Under the pieces are notes generated by a model. That model worked only from the letters and a program-made list of their open reading frames with translations. It had not been told where the DNA came from and did not search any database. From assembly GCA_002403905.1 (NCBI GenBank), contig DHIR01000067.1, forward strand, positions 5,433 to 35,051: a DNA stretch of 29,619 nt. The letters are read 5' to 3'. A program made the position numbers and the translations under genes. Positions 16,488 through 24,153 of this stretch are shown piece by piece (position 1 is the stretch's first letter; each line of letters opens with the position of its first letter). This stretch comes from Mucilaginibacter sp. UBA4741. GTDB taxonomy: Bacteria > Bacteroidota > Bacteroidia > Sphingobacteriales > Sphingobacteriaceae.

Positions 16488-16597
16488 GCCCCCCGGCCCC
16501 CTAAAGGGGGAGAAATTAGGGCGGGTTAATAAATATATAGAATAAAATTAATAAATAGATACTTCAAAAAACTCCCCATTTAGGGGGCTGGGGGGGC
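16488..16597. repeat. Hairpin element filling the hemCD-hemB spacer
   Basis: The left arm (16488-16512) begins directly after the hemCD stop. The right arm (16572-16597) ends 2 bases before the hemB ATG. The arms are inverted copies matching at about 23 of 26 positions, with the core CCCCCTAAA-GGGGAG, around an AT-rich 59-nt loop. It is MITE-like, and the G-run of the right arm sits where a ribosome binding site would be. Confidence 0.8.
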
Positions 16598-16599
16598 AT

Positions 16600-17571
16600 A
16601 TGCTACAACGACCAAGAAGAAACCGTAAGAGTGAAGTAATCCGCCAGATGGTGCAGGAAACGCATGTTAGCGCGGCTAATTTGATATTCCCGCTGTTTAT
16701 TGTGGATGGTGTGAATCAAAAAACAGAGGTGGCGTCTATGCCGGGTATCTTTAGATATTCCATAGATAATTTGCTGCGCGAGGTAGAAAGCTGCATGAAG
16801 CTGGGGTTAAACTCGTTTGACCTTTTCCCCAACATCAGCGAGGAACTTAAAGATAAATACGCTACCGAAAGCCACCGCGAAGAAAGCTTGTATCTGCGTG
16901 CAATCCGCGAGGTAAAAAACAACTTTCCAGAGGCCTGCGTTATTACCGATGTTGCCATGGACCCCTACAGCAGCGATGGCCACGATGGTATAGTTGAAAA
17001 CGGCGAAATACTAAACGATGAAACGTTAGTGGTATTGGGCCGTATGGCTTTAGCTCAGGCTTATGCCGGCGCAGATATTATTGCACCAAGCGATATGATG
17101 GATGGCAGGGTAGGTTATATCCGTAAGACTTTGGATGATGCAGGGTTTAAGCATGTGTCTATCATGTCATACTCGGCTAAATATGCAAGCGCTTTTTATG
17201 GTCCGTTTAGGGATGCTTTAAACTCGGCACCCAAGTTTGGTGACAAAAAAAGCTATCAGATGAACCCGGCCAACCAGCGCGAAGCGTTAATAGAATCAAG
17301 ACTGGATGAAGCAGAAGGTGCCGACTTTTTAATGGTAAAACCGGCATTGGCTTATTTGGACGTGATAAAATTAATAAAAGACAATACCGAGCTACCCGTA
17401 GCAGCCTACAACGTAAGCGGCGAATACGCCATGCTAAAAGCTGCCGTACAAAAAGGCTGGCTAGATGAGCAGCACGCAATTACCGAGGTGCTAACCAGTA
17501 TCCGCAGGGCAGGCGCTACCGCGATATTGACGTATCATGCTAAAGAGGTGTTGGAGAATAAATGGCTATAG
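16600..17571 (+). CDS. hemB: Porphobilinogen synthase (ALA dehydratase)
   Basis: A 323-residue enzyme joining two 5-aminolevulinate molecules to porphobilinogen, acting as an octamer in the cytosol. The two Schiff-base lysines are K194 (SYSAKYASAFYGPFRDA) and K247 (DFLMVKPALAYLD). The metal-site segment DVAMDPYSSDGHDG (117-130) has Ala/Asp where zinc-type enzymes have three Cys, so this is predicted to be a magnesium-dependent, zinc-independent form. The ATG is the only reasonable start and the length is normal. It follows hemCD across a repeat-filled spacer and is probably in the same transcript. Confidence 0.96.
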   Translation: MLQRPRRNRKSEVIRQMVQETHVSAANLIFPLFIVDGVNQKTEVASMPGIFRYSIDNLLREVESCMKLGLNSFDLFPNISEELKDKYATESHREESLYLRAIREVKNNFPEACVITDVAMDPYSSDGHDGIVENGEILNDETLVVLGRMALAQAYAGADIIAPSDMMDGRVGYIRKTLDDAGFKHVSIMSYSAKYASAFYGPFRDALNSAPKFGDKKSYQMNPANQREALIESRLDEAEGADFLMVKPALAYLDVIKLIKDNTELPVAAYNVSGEYAMLKAAVQKGWLDEQHAITEVLTSIRRAGATAILTYHAKEVLENKWL

Positions 17572-17572
17572 A

Positions 17573-17655
17573 AGCAGAAAGCTGAAAGCTTAATTAGTAA
17601 GATAATTATAATAAAACATAACAGGCTTTAAGCTTTTTGCTTTCAGCTTTACGCT
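17573..17655. repeat. AGC-rich inverted repeat in the hemB-hemL spacer
   Basis: The left arm AGCAGAAAGCTGAAAGC (from 17573) and the reverse complement of 17639-17655 match at 15 of 17 positions; further AAGCTT motifs lie inside. It is built from the same AGCTGAAAGC units as the repeat translated in ispG at 5718-5788. The whole spacer between hemB and hemL consists of it. Confidence 0.65.
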
Positions 17656-17662
17656 AAAAAAA

Positions 17663-19030
17663 ATGCTTGACTCAATAAAAAAAATATTTTCCAGTGAGGA
17701 TGACCTGCTGGTGAATACTTCTGGTAAGCCGGATATCAGCAGGGAAAAATCTGCCGAGTTGTATGCAAAGGCTAAGACGTTTTTTCCGGGTGGGGTAAAC
17801 TCTCCGGTAAGGGCGTTCAAATCTGTTTACGGCACACCGCTATTTATCAAAAAAGGTGATGGTAGCCATATCTGGGATGCGGACGACAATGAGTTTATTG
17901 ATTTTTGCTGCTCATGGGGGCCGCTTATCCTGGGTCATAATCATCCAAAAGTTAAAGAGAAGGTAATTGAGGTAATGCAAAACGGTATGTCATTTGGCGC
18001 GCCTACGGCGCTAGAGAATGAACTGGCCGAGCTTATCCTTAAAAATAATAAGTTTATACAGAAACTGCGTTTTGTAAGCTCGGGTACCGAGGCTGTTATG
18101 TCGGCTATAAGGCTGGCGCGCGGCTATACTAAACGCGATAAGATATTAAAGTTTGAAGGCTGTTATCATGGCCATTCAGATTCATTATTAGTTAAAGCAG
18201 GCTCGGGACTGGTTACTTTTGGCGAAACATCATCAGCAGGTGTACCCAAAGCTTTTGCTGACGAAACTATTGTTATCGGCTTAAATGATATCGAAGCCTT
18301 ACAAAAAGCGTTTGCCGATTTTAAAGACCAGATAGCCGCGGTTATTATTGAGCCTATTCCGGCTAACAACGGCTTGCTATTGCAAACTAAAGAATACTTA
18401 CAAGCACTGCGCGACATTTGTACCGCTAATGGTACGTTGTTGATATTTGACGAGGTTATATCCGGGTTCCGCATAGGCTTTGAGGGTGCTGCAGGGCATT
18501 ACCAGATACAGCCTGACATTATCACTTATGGTAAAATTATAGGCGGTGGTTTGCCCGTGGGTATGTATGGTGCTTCTGCCGAGATCATGGGGCATGTATC
18601 GCCTGATGGCGGCGTTTACCAGGCAGGCACACTATCAGGCAACCCGGTAGCTATGGCTGCGGGTATTGCCCAGTTAACCGAGCTATTACGCATGGGCTTT
18701 TACAACGACCTGCATAAAAAGACAGAAGCGTTTACCGAAACTATCCAACGTTTTGCTACCGCGAGGAGTTATAAGTTTAAAGTATTTAGCATTGGGTCGA
18801 TATTCTGGTTCGCGTTTACAGGGCAAGAAACCATCAGCAAAGCCGAAGAAATTGACCCGGCCAGCATGGAGAAATTTAAAATAATGCACCGCGAGTTAAT
18901 AAACAGGGGTATTTACTTAGGTCCTTCTGGCTATGAGGTTGGGTTCATATCATCGGCACATACCAAGATAGACCTGGAGAAAGCAAAAAGAGCTATATTT
19001 GATAGCCTTGACTTGGTGTTTAAAAAATAA
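17663..19030 (+). CDS. hemL: Glutamate-1-semialdehyde 2,1-aminomutase
   Basis: A 455-residue PLP enzyme that turns glutamate-1-semialdehyde into 5-aminolevulinate, the step after HemA. The PLP lysine is K291 (DIITYGKIIGGGLPVGMYG). The phosphate/PLP contacts SSGTEAVMSAIRLARG (139-154) and FDEVISGFR (262-270) are present. The family's usual N-terminus (ELYAKAKTFFPGGVNSPVRAF) begins near residue 32, so this protein has about 24 extra residues if the ATG at 17663 is the true start. A GTG at residue 17 is an alternative. Otherwise it is normal and intact. Confidence 0.95.
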   Translation: MLDSIKKIFSSEDDLLVNTSGKPDISREKSAELYAKAKTFFPGGVNSPVRAFKSVYGTPLFIKKGDGSHIWDADDNEFIDFCCSWGPLILGHNHPKVKEKVIEVMQNGMSFGAPTALENELAELILKNNKFIQKLRFVSSGTEAVMSAIRLARGYTKRDKILKFEGCYHGHSDSLLVKAGSGLVTFGETSSAGVPKAFADETIVIGLNDIEALQKAFADFKDQIAAVIIEPIPANNGLLLQTKEYLQALRDICTANGTLLIFDEVISGFRIGFEGAAGHYQIQPDIITYGKIIGGGLPVGMYGASAEIMGHVSPDGGVYQAGTLSGNPVAMAAGIAQLTELLRMGFYNDLHKKTEAFTETIQRFATARSYKFKVFSIGSIFWFAFTGQETISKAEEIDPASMEKFKIMHRELINRGIYLGPSGYEVGFISSAHTKIDLEKAKRAIFDSLDLVFKK

Positions 19031-19107
19031 AGCCTCACCCAACCCTCCCCGGTAGGTAGGGCTTTGAAAAGCAAAATGAAAAAGGATATTAACATAAACA
19101 AATTAAG

Positions 19108-19142
19108 AAGTCTCCCCTACCAGGGGAGATTTAGAGGGGGCT
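19108..19142. repeat. Palindromic repeat abutting the histidine kinase start
   Basis: A 7-bp stem TCTCCCC/GGGGAGA with a 5-nt loop, followed by TTTAGAGGGGGCT. It matches 33 of 35 bases with the copy translated in ispG at 6336-6370. The kinase ATG is 2 bases after its end, so AGAGGGGG lies near the ribosome-binding position. Confidence 0.85.
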
Positions 19143-19143
19143 T

Positions 19144-20010
19144 ATGAAACGTTCATTCGTTATTTTCTATGCGCTTATTACCTATGCCGTTGCCGAGTTA
19201 ATTTGGTGGGGGTATATGTTGGTTAAATCGCAACCAGGTCGTACAGGTATGATCATGGGCGAGGGAATGGTGTTTGTGATCGTTTTTTTATTTGGAGCTA
19301 TTTACCTTCATAAATCTTTTAACCGCGAACGTAAGCTGCAGGAGCAAAAAAAGAATTTCCTGCTATCAGTAACACACGAGCTAAAATCGCCACTGGCATC
19401 TATAAAATTATTACTGCAAACTATACAGAAAAGAGATCTGACCAAAGCGCAAATACAGGATTTTATAGGCAAATCATTACTGGATATTGAGCGACTGGAT
19501 GATATGGTAGAGAACATGCTGCTGGCGTCAAAAATTGAGAATCGGTCGTACAGTTTCCCTAAGGCCAGTTTTAGTTTATCTGTTTTGGTTGATAGCATTG
19601 TAAACCGCCTGCAAATAACTAAATGCGATGGCAACCAACAGATCATCAATGCCGAAATTGAACCTAAGATTGAAATAACGGGCGATAAGTTCGCGTTAAC
19701 ATCAGTTGTTACCAATTTGGTGGAGAACGCCATAAAATATTCAAAACCATGCGAAGCTGTAGAGGTTAAACTATTCCAGAAAGAGGGTAGGGTACACCTA
19801 CAGGTGGCAGATCATGGCATAGGCATAAACGATGAAGAAAAAAGCCGTATTTTCGACAAGTTTTACCGGGTTGGCAGTGAAGATACGCGTAATACAAAAG
19901 GTACCGGCCTTGGCTTATATATTGTAAAACAAGTATTGGATAAGCATGAGGCAAGCATCAGGGTCAAAGACAATCGCCCTGAGGGAAGCATATTTGAGGT
20001 TGTATTTTAA
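19144..20010 (+). CDS. Sensor histidine kinase, short-loop membrane type
   Basis: A 288-residue kinase. Two membrane helices (about residues 7-26 and 41-56) are joined by only about 14 residues, so there is no real periplasmic sensor domain. The HisKA domain follows with H78 in SVTHELKSPLASI. The ATPase domain has NLVENAIKYSK (N box), VADHGIGI (G1), FDKFYRV (F box) and GTGLGLYIV (G2). It is probably a membrane- or intramembrane-sensing kinase that phosphorylates the response regulator encoded next. It is placed between hemL and hemE, so a link to heme or respiratory state is possible but not shown by sequence. Confidence 0.93.
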   Translation: MKRSFVIFYALITYAVAELIWWGYMLVKSQPGRTGMIMGEGMVFVIVFLFGAIYLHKSFNRERKLQEQKKNFLLSVTHELKSPLASIKLLLQTIQKRDLTKAQIQDFIGKSLLDIERLDDMVENMLLASKIENRSYSFPKASFSLSVLVDSIVNRLQITKCDGNQQIINAEIEPKIEITGDKFALTSVVTNLVENAIKYSKPCEAVEVKLFQKEGRVHLQVADHGIGINDEEKSRIFDKFYRVGSEDTRNTKGTGLGLYIVKQVLDKHEASIRVKDNRPEGSIFEVVF

Positions 20011-20022
20011 AAACACGAACCG

Positions 20023-20094
20023 CACGAATTGAAAAAACACGAATTACACGAATTGTAGCGAATTTTTAATTCGTGTAATTCGAAATAATTCGTG
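20023..20094. repeat. Nested CACGAATT inverted repeats
   Basis: A perfect 15-bp inverted repeat (20040-20054 with 20068-20082, core CGAATTACACGAATT, loop 13 nt) is nested within an outer 8-bp pair (20023-20030 with 20087-20094). It fills the 110-bp gap between the kinase and response-regulator genes. Confidence 0.8.
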
Positions 20095-20120
20095 AACATT
20101 AGTGCTTTAAATTAATTAAC

Positions 20121-20825
20121 ATGCCTAGCAAAAAAAGAATTTTACTGGCCGAAGATGAAGATCATCTTTTAGAAGCCATTAAACTTAACCTTGAGTTAGA
20201 AGGTTATAAAGTATCAACCGCTAACAACGGTAAAAAAGCGTTGCAGATTTTTAAAGAAGAACGCTTTAACCTGGTTATACTAGACGTAATGATGCCCGAA
20301 ATTGACGGCTTTGTAGTTGCCGAAACTATAAGACTGGAAAACTCTGAGGTGCCTATTATGTTTTTGACCGCAAAAAATACCAACGAAGATAAAATAGCCG
20401 GATTGAAGAAAGGCGCGGATGATTACCTGACCAAACCATTTAATTTGGAGGAGTTAATATTACGTGTAAACAACCTGGTTAAACGCAGCTTAAAAGGTGA
20501 TGAGTTGAAAGAGTTTAACAGCTATAAAATTGGCGATAAAACTATTCATTTTAACTCGTTCGAGTTGGTTAATGGCGATGGCAGCATTACCCCGTTAACT
20601 AAAAAAGAAACCATGTTGTTGAAGTTGCTGATAGAGCGCCGTAATGACGCCGTATCACGCGAACAAATTCTGGAAACGGTATGGAACTATGATGTATATC
20701 CATCAACCCGTACCATTGATAACTTTATCCTAACGTTCCGTAAGTATTTTGAACCGGACCCTAAAAACCCGGTTTACTTTCATTCTATACGTGGTGTTGG
20801 GTATAAATTTACAGATCAGCATTAA
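20121..20825 (+). CDS. OmpR/PhoB-family response regulator
   Basis: A 234-residue DNA-binding response regulator. The receiver domain (about 5-120) has the acidic pocket ED (11-12), phospho-acceptor D55 (LVILDVMMPEIDG), T83-type switch residue in FLTAKN and the K in YLTKPF. The winged-helix domain (about 135-230) ends with the FILTFRKYFEPDP and FHSIRGVGYKF recognition and wing segments. It is the partner of the kinase encoded just before. Its targets are unknown; the flanking heme genes are candidates by location only. Confidence 0.95.
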   Translation: MPSKKRILLAEDEDHLLEAIKLNLELEGYKVSTANNGKKALQIFKEERFNLVILDVMMPEIDGFVVAETIRLENSEVPIMFLTAKNTNEDKIAGLKKGADDYLTKPFNLEELILRVNNLVKRSLKGDELKEFNSYKIGDKTIHFNSFELVNGDGSITPLTKKETMLLKLLIERRNDAVSREQILETVWNYDVYPSTRTIDNFILTFRKYFEPDPKNPVYFHSIRGVGYKFTDQH

Positions 20826-20828
20826 TTA

Positions 20829-21350
20829 ATGTTTACAAACAGGGCACGCATATTAGTTATAGGCGCTTTTGTTATTATGCAGGCAGTGGCTATAAACTAT
20901 AAAGTTTATGAAATAGCCGGTGTTACCGCAATGTTTATTTTGCTGTTGATATGGGGTTACTTTAAAGAAGGCACCATTGTATTGGCAGCAAAAGCGTTTC
21001 ACAATAAAGACTATAGCAAAGCCGAGGGCTTGTTACAACAAGTGGCTAACCCCGATTGGTTAAGCAAAAAACGCCGCGGTTTTTATGAATTTATATATGG
21101 CGGCGTATGCCTGCAAAAGCTGGATTATGACGAAGCCGAAAAGCATTATGAAATAGCCGCGCAATACCCGTTACGAACAGCAAATGATCATGTGGCGGCC
21201 TTGGTGCATGTGGCTAACATTAGCATAAGGCATAATGATTTTGCAAAAGCCAAAGCCTATTTAGCATTGGCTGATAAATACGAAGAAAAAATAACCTCCA
21301 AAATGAAGGATGTGGTACAACGGCTTCATAAAGAATTGGATAAGAAATAA
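20829..21350 (+). CDS. Membrane-anchored TPR-like protein
   Basis: A 173-residue protein with two N-terminal hydrophobic helices (about residues 7-23 and 28-44). A TPR-like helical region follows (AAKAFHNKDYSKAEGLLQQVA, YDEAEKHYEIAAQYP, HNDFAKAKAYLALADKYEEK). It starts 3 bases after the response-regulator stop, so it is almost certainly co-translated with it. A role as an accessory protein to the two-component system or to heme biosynthesis enzymes is possible (an analogy is the TPR protein HemY of proteobacteria), but no sequence relation to HemY is claimed. Confidence 0.8.
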   Translation: MFTNRARILVIGAFVIMQAVAINYKVYEIAGVTAMFILLLIWGYFKEGTIVLAAKAFHNKDYSKAEGLLQQVANPDWLSKKRRGFYEFIYGGVCLQKLDYDEAEKHYEIAAQYPLRTANDHVAALVHVANISIRHNDFAKAKAYLALADKYEEKITSKMKDVVQRLHKELDKK

Positions 21351-21359
21351 TATATAAGA

Positions 21360-21435
21360 GAGTTAAGAGCCAAGAATCAAGAGCCAAGATAGGTAGTGCC
21401 TGTTCTCTTAATTCTTAATTCTTGTCTCTTGATTC
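21360..21435. repeat. AAGAATCAAGAG-type inverted repeat before hemE
   Basis: The left arm 21360-21389 and the right arm 21406-21435 are inverted copies matching at about 23 of 30 positions. It occupies the TPR-hemE spacer and ends 11 bases before the hemE ATG. Confidence 0.65.
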
Positions 21436-21446
21436 TAAAAAAAAGC

Positions 21447-22472
21447 ATGAGAGATTCATTACTAATAAGAGCAGCATTTTCTGAAAAAACCGAGCGTCCA
21501 CCTGTATGGATGATGCGCCAGGCTGGCCGATTTATGCCGCAATACTGGGAGATTAAGAATAAATATTCTTTCCTGGAGATGTGCAAAACACCAGAGATAG
21601 CTGCCGACGTTACCATGCTGCCGGTTGACCTGCTGGGTATTGATGCCGCCATTTTATTTTCGGATATATTGGTTACAGGGGAAGCTATGGGCGGCGATTT
21701 GAGTTTTACCCAAAACATAGGCCCTAAGTTTGCCAACCCGGTGCGTACGCAAAAGGATATTGATAACTTAAATACCGATTGTATTGGCGAACTGCAATAT
21801 GTGGCTGACGCGATAAAAGTTATCCAGCAAAGACTTAATGCCAGCATCCCATTAATTGGTTTTGCAGGCGCACCATTTACCGTAATGAGCTATTTGGTGG
21901 AAGGCGGATCATCAAAAGATTTTAAACTGACCAAACTCATGCTGCATAATGAGCCCGAAATGGCACATCAGCTATTATCAAAAATTGCAACTGTTACGGC
22001 AGATTACCTTAACCTGCAAATTGCAGCCGGAGTGAACGCTGTACAGATATTTGATAGTTGGGCGCAGGCTTTGGCGTGGGATGATTATAAAGAGTTCTCA
22101 CACCGTTATATTGCCGAGATTATCAGCAAATTAAATAGGAAAGATATACCGGTTATATCATTCTGTAAAGGAAGCTCGGTTTTCGCGCCGTTAATGGCCG
22201 AGGCTAAGCCTGATGTGATCTCTATTGACTGGAACGTTGATTTGTTGGATATTAAAAAACGTTTACCACAAGGCATAGCCGTACAGGGCAACCTTGATCC
22301 GCATATTTTGTATGCTGATAAAAAAGTAATTAAAGAAAGAATTTACCGCCTGTTTGATCGCATGAAAGGCGAGAACGGCTTCATATTTAACTTAGGTCAC
22401 GGCATTATGCCGGATATCCCATTTGATAATGTGAAGTATGCGGTTGAAGTGATAAAAGAGTTTAAATACTAA
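21447..22472 (+). CDS. hemE: Uroporphyrinogen decarboxylase
   Basis: A 341-residue enzyme converting uroporphyrinogen III to coproporphyrinogen III. Family signatures: RPPVWMMRQAGRFMPQY (17-33), with the substrate-binding arginines R24 and R28; ILFSDILV with the catalytic Asp; GFAGAPFTVMSY; and NLGHGIMPDIP near the C-terminus. The ATG at 21447 gives the normal family N-terminus; the in-frame extension upstream is translated repeat sequence and was excluded. The gene probably belongs to the same transcript as the two-component genes. Confidence 0.96.
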   Translation: MRDSLLIRAAFSEKTERPPVWMMRQAGRFMPQYWEIKNKYSFLEMCKTPEIAADVTMLPVDLLGIDAAILFSDILVTGEAMGGDLSFTQNIGPKFANPVRTQKDIDNLNTDCIGELQYVADAIKVIQQRLNASIPLIGFAGAPFTVMSYLVEGGSSKDFKLTKLMLHNEPEMAHQLLSKIATVTADYLNLQIAAGVNAVQIFDSWAQALAWDDYKEFSHRYIAEIISKLNRKDIPVISFCKGSSVFAPLMAEAKPDVISIDWNVDLLDIKKRLPQGIAVQGNLDPHILYADKKVIKERIYRLFDRMKGENGFIFNLGHGIMPDIPFDNVKYAVEVIKEFKY

Positions 22473-22480
22473 TTTTTTAT

Positions 22481-22548
22481 GTCATTGCGAGCGAAGCGTG
22501 GCAATCGCAAGGTGCAAAGTTCGCGATTGCTTCGTTCCTCGCAATGAC
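22481..22548. repeat. GTCATTGCGAG-type interspersed palindrome (copy 2)
   Basis: The ends GTCATTGCGA (22481-22490) and TCGCAATGAC (22539-22548) are perfect inverted repeats. The inner arms GCGAAGC...GCAATCGC and GCGATTGCTTCG pair with a 3-nt bulge. It is the same family as 13251-13345 and lies in the hemE-hemJ spacer. Confidence 0.85.
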
Positions 22549-22563
22549 AAATAGACAAGGCCA

Positions 22564-23100
22564 ATGTACCAATATATTCTTGCCATACACATCATATTTG
22601 TAGTCTGCTGGATGGCGGGGCTATTTTATATGGTGCGCCTGTTTATTTACCATACCGAAGCACAGGATAAACCAGAGCCAGCCCGTACCATTCTTTCAGA
22701 GCAGTTTGAAGTAATGGAAAAAAAGCTTTGGTGGATCATTACAACACCCTCAATGTACTTGGTATTAGCAGCAGGTATTATCATGCTTTGCCTGGTGCCC
22801 GGTTGGTTGCAAATGGGGTGGATGCATATAAAACTGCTGTTTGTAGTTGGCCTGATAGCCTACCATTTTATTTGTCAGCATAAAATGAACCAAATGCGTA
22901 AAGGCGTCTATAAATGGACATCGACCCAATTACGTTTATGGAATGAGTTGGCAACCCTACTATTATTTGCCATTGTGTTTTTGGTAGTACTTAAAAATTC
23001 GTTGAACTGGATATTTGGGGTGGTGGGGATAATTGCTTTTTCGTTGGTATTGATGTCGGCGGTGAAGATTTATAAATATTATCGAACTAAAAAAGGGTAA
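22564..23100 (+). CDS. hemJ: Protoporphyrinogen oxidase, HemJ type
   Basis: A 178-residue polytopic membrane protein (about four to five helices) of the CopD/HemJ family, which oxidises protoporphyrinogen IX to protoporphyrin IX. Visible hallmarks are the early His9 in ILAIHIIFVVCWMAGLFYMVRLFIYH, the WWIITTPSM region and Lys90 in WMHIKLLF. Placement at the end of the heme cluster supports HemJ over a copper-transport role for this family. Its stop codon lies inside the downstream hairpin. Its presence implies the protoporphyrin-dependent branch, for which a coproporphyrinogen oxidase and ferrochelatase must be encoded elsewhere. Confidence 0.88.
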   Translation: MYQYILAIHIIFVVCWMAGLFYMVRLFIYHTEAQDKPEPARTILSEQFEVMEKKLWWIITTPSMYLVLAAGIIMLCLVPGWLQMGWMHIKLLFVVGLIAYHFICQHKMNQMRKGVYKWTSTQLRLWNELATLLLFAIVFLVVLKNSLNWIFGVVGIIAFSLVLMSAVKIYKYYRTKKG

Positions 23101-23128
23101 TAAATTCAACTTTAATTTATTACCCTTT
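23092..23128. terminator. Stem-loop at the end of the heme operon
   Basis: A perfect 15-bp inverted repeat (23092-23106 with 23114-23128, core AAAGGGTAATAAATT) with a 7-nt loop. It includes the hemJ stop. It lies between convergent genes (hemJ and the OsmC gene), so it may serve both. Confidence 0.7.
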
Positions 23129-23166
23129 ACTTATCAATTGATTATCGAAACATCTGTGCAGCCTCG

Positions 23167-23607
23167 TTAGGCTGCTGCAATTATTTCTGGTTGAAAAATA
23201 ATTGTTGACTTTATAGAGTTTGAAATAAGACAGGCTGCTTCGGCTTTTTGTAACCCTCTTAAAGCTTTTTCCCTCAAATTTTCATTTGCTATAGTGAGTA
23301 TTGGCATTAGGGTTATTTCGCTCATTATATATTTACCTTCAATCATTTCAAGTTTCCCCCGGGCCTTTGATGTAAAACTTTCAAACTCAAGTTTTGAAAA
23401 TTCAGCTATTGCCAAAAAGGTGGTCATTAAACAGCTGTTTACCGCAGCTGTAAAAAAATGTTCGGGCGACCAAATATTTTCCATTCCGCCTGGAAATTGC
23501 GGTGGTGTTGCAACTTCAATCTCTTCTGTAAGTTCTGTAGATTTAAGTAAACCAAGCTTTCCGGCTTTCCAGTTCACATCTACCTCATATAAATGTTGTA
23601 AGTTCAT
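23167..23607 (-). CDS. OsmC-family protein
   Basis: A 146-residue OsmC/Ohr-type protein. The two family cysteines are C59 (AVNSCLMTTF) and C126 (AEAACLISNS). Family members reduce organic hydroperoxides, and some act on persulfides. It is the last gene of a minus-strand operon with two rhodaneses and a DUF2892 protein, which favours a thiol/sulfane-sulfur stress role here (inference). Confidence 0.92.
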   Translation of the reverse strand: MNLQHLYEVDVNWKAGKLGLLKSTELTEEIEVATPPQFPGGMENIWSPEHFFTAAVNSCLMTTFLAIAEFSKLEFESFTSKARGKLEMIEGKYIMSEITLMPILTIANENLREKALRGLQKAEAACLISNSIKSTIIFQPEIIAAA

Positions 23608-23619
23608 TTTTTTATAGGA

Positions 23620-23832
23620 TTAATTTGTTTTCTTTCGATTGGGTATAGCACACCCTTGCGCTCCACAACAACCGCTGTTAGTTAACGACATGAAAATGAA
23701 CAGGCCGGCGAATGCCGCTATTCCCCAATCGCCTGTTTGTGTGCTCCATACCAGCATGAATAGCCCCATACCTAATCTTAGCCAACGCGAGAAATGCCAG
23801 TTAGTGAATAATCGTTCTGTTATTGCGTTCAT
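23620..23832 (-). CDS. DUF2892/YgaP-type membrane protein with Cys cluster
   Basis: A 70-residue inner-membrane protein with two hydrophobic helices (about residues 17-31 and 36-51). A cysteine cluster follows (SGCCGAQGCAIP, near 53-64). It resembles the membrane part of E. coli YgaP, where a rhodanese domain and this membrane domain form one protein. Here the rhodanese gene is separate and overlaps the start by 4 bp (ATGA), and the OsmC gene is 12 bp downstream. Confidence 0.85.
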   Translation of the reverse strand: MNAITERLFTNWHFSRWLRLGMGLFMLVWSTQTGDWGIAAFAGLFIFMSLTNSGCCGAQGCAIPNRKKTN

Positions 23833-24149
23833 TTTATATATTTTGTTAAACTACGCCAGCCGCCACCATTATACACTTGAGTAAAGCCATTTGATTGCAA
23901 AATAGATTGTGCTGACTTGCTACGCATACCTGATGCACAACAAGTAATAATAGCCTCATCTTTTTTAAACTTAGATAACTTGAGGTTAAGCACATCTAAC
24001 GGCACATTTGTAGCACCAACAATGTGCCCTTGCAAAAACTCTCCCGGCGTTCGTACATCAATAATTTTTGCGCCGTTTGATATTATAGAGGTTAGATCTG
24101 GTTGCGGTTTTAACCCCAACATACTTTGTAATTTTTTGAAAAAGCCCAT
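23829..24149 (-). CDS. Rhodanese-like sulfurtransferase 2
   Basis: A 106-residue single-domain rhodanese. The fold markers IIDVRTPGEFLQGHIVGATNVPL (about 29-51) and the active-site loop ITCCASGMRS (68-77) are present; C71 aligns with the catalytic cysteine of the C-x-x-G-x-R type, with C70 just before it. It transfers sulfane sulfur. It overlaps the DUF2892 gene by 4 bp and lies 4 bp after the other rhodanese gene, so it is translated within one operon. A short N-terminal helix (MGFFKKLQSMLGL) could attach it to the membrane surface. Confidence 0.92.
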   Translation of the reverse strand: MGFFKKLQSMLGLKPQPDLTSIISNGAKIIDVRTPGEFLQGHIVGATNVPLDVLNLKLSKFKKDEAIITCCASGMRSKSAQSILQSNGFTQVYNGGGWRSLTKYIK

Positions 24150-24153
24150 TTGT

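Noticed and set aside
21396..21446. An N-terminal extension of HemE
   Set aside because: The extension is translated from the inverted repeat in the spacer and has no family match. The ATG at 21447 gives the normal start.
22564..23100. Reading the HemJ protein as a copper-resistance CopD protein
   Set aside because: The protein lacks partner copper genes, has HemJ-type His and Lys positions, and ends the heme cluster.
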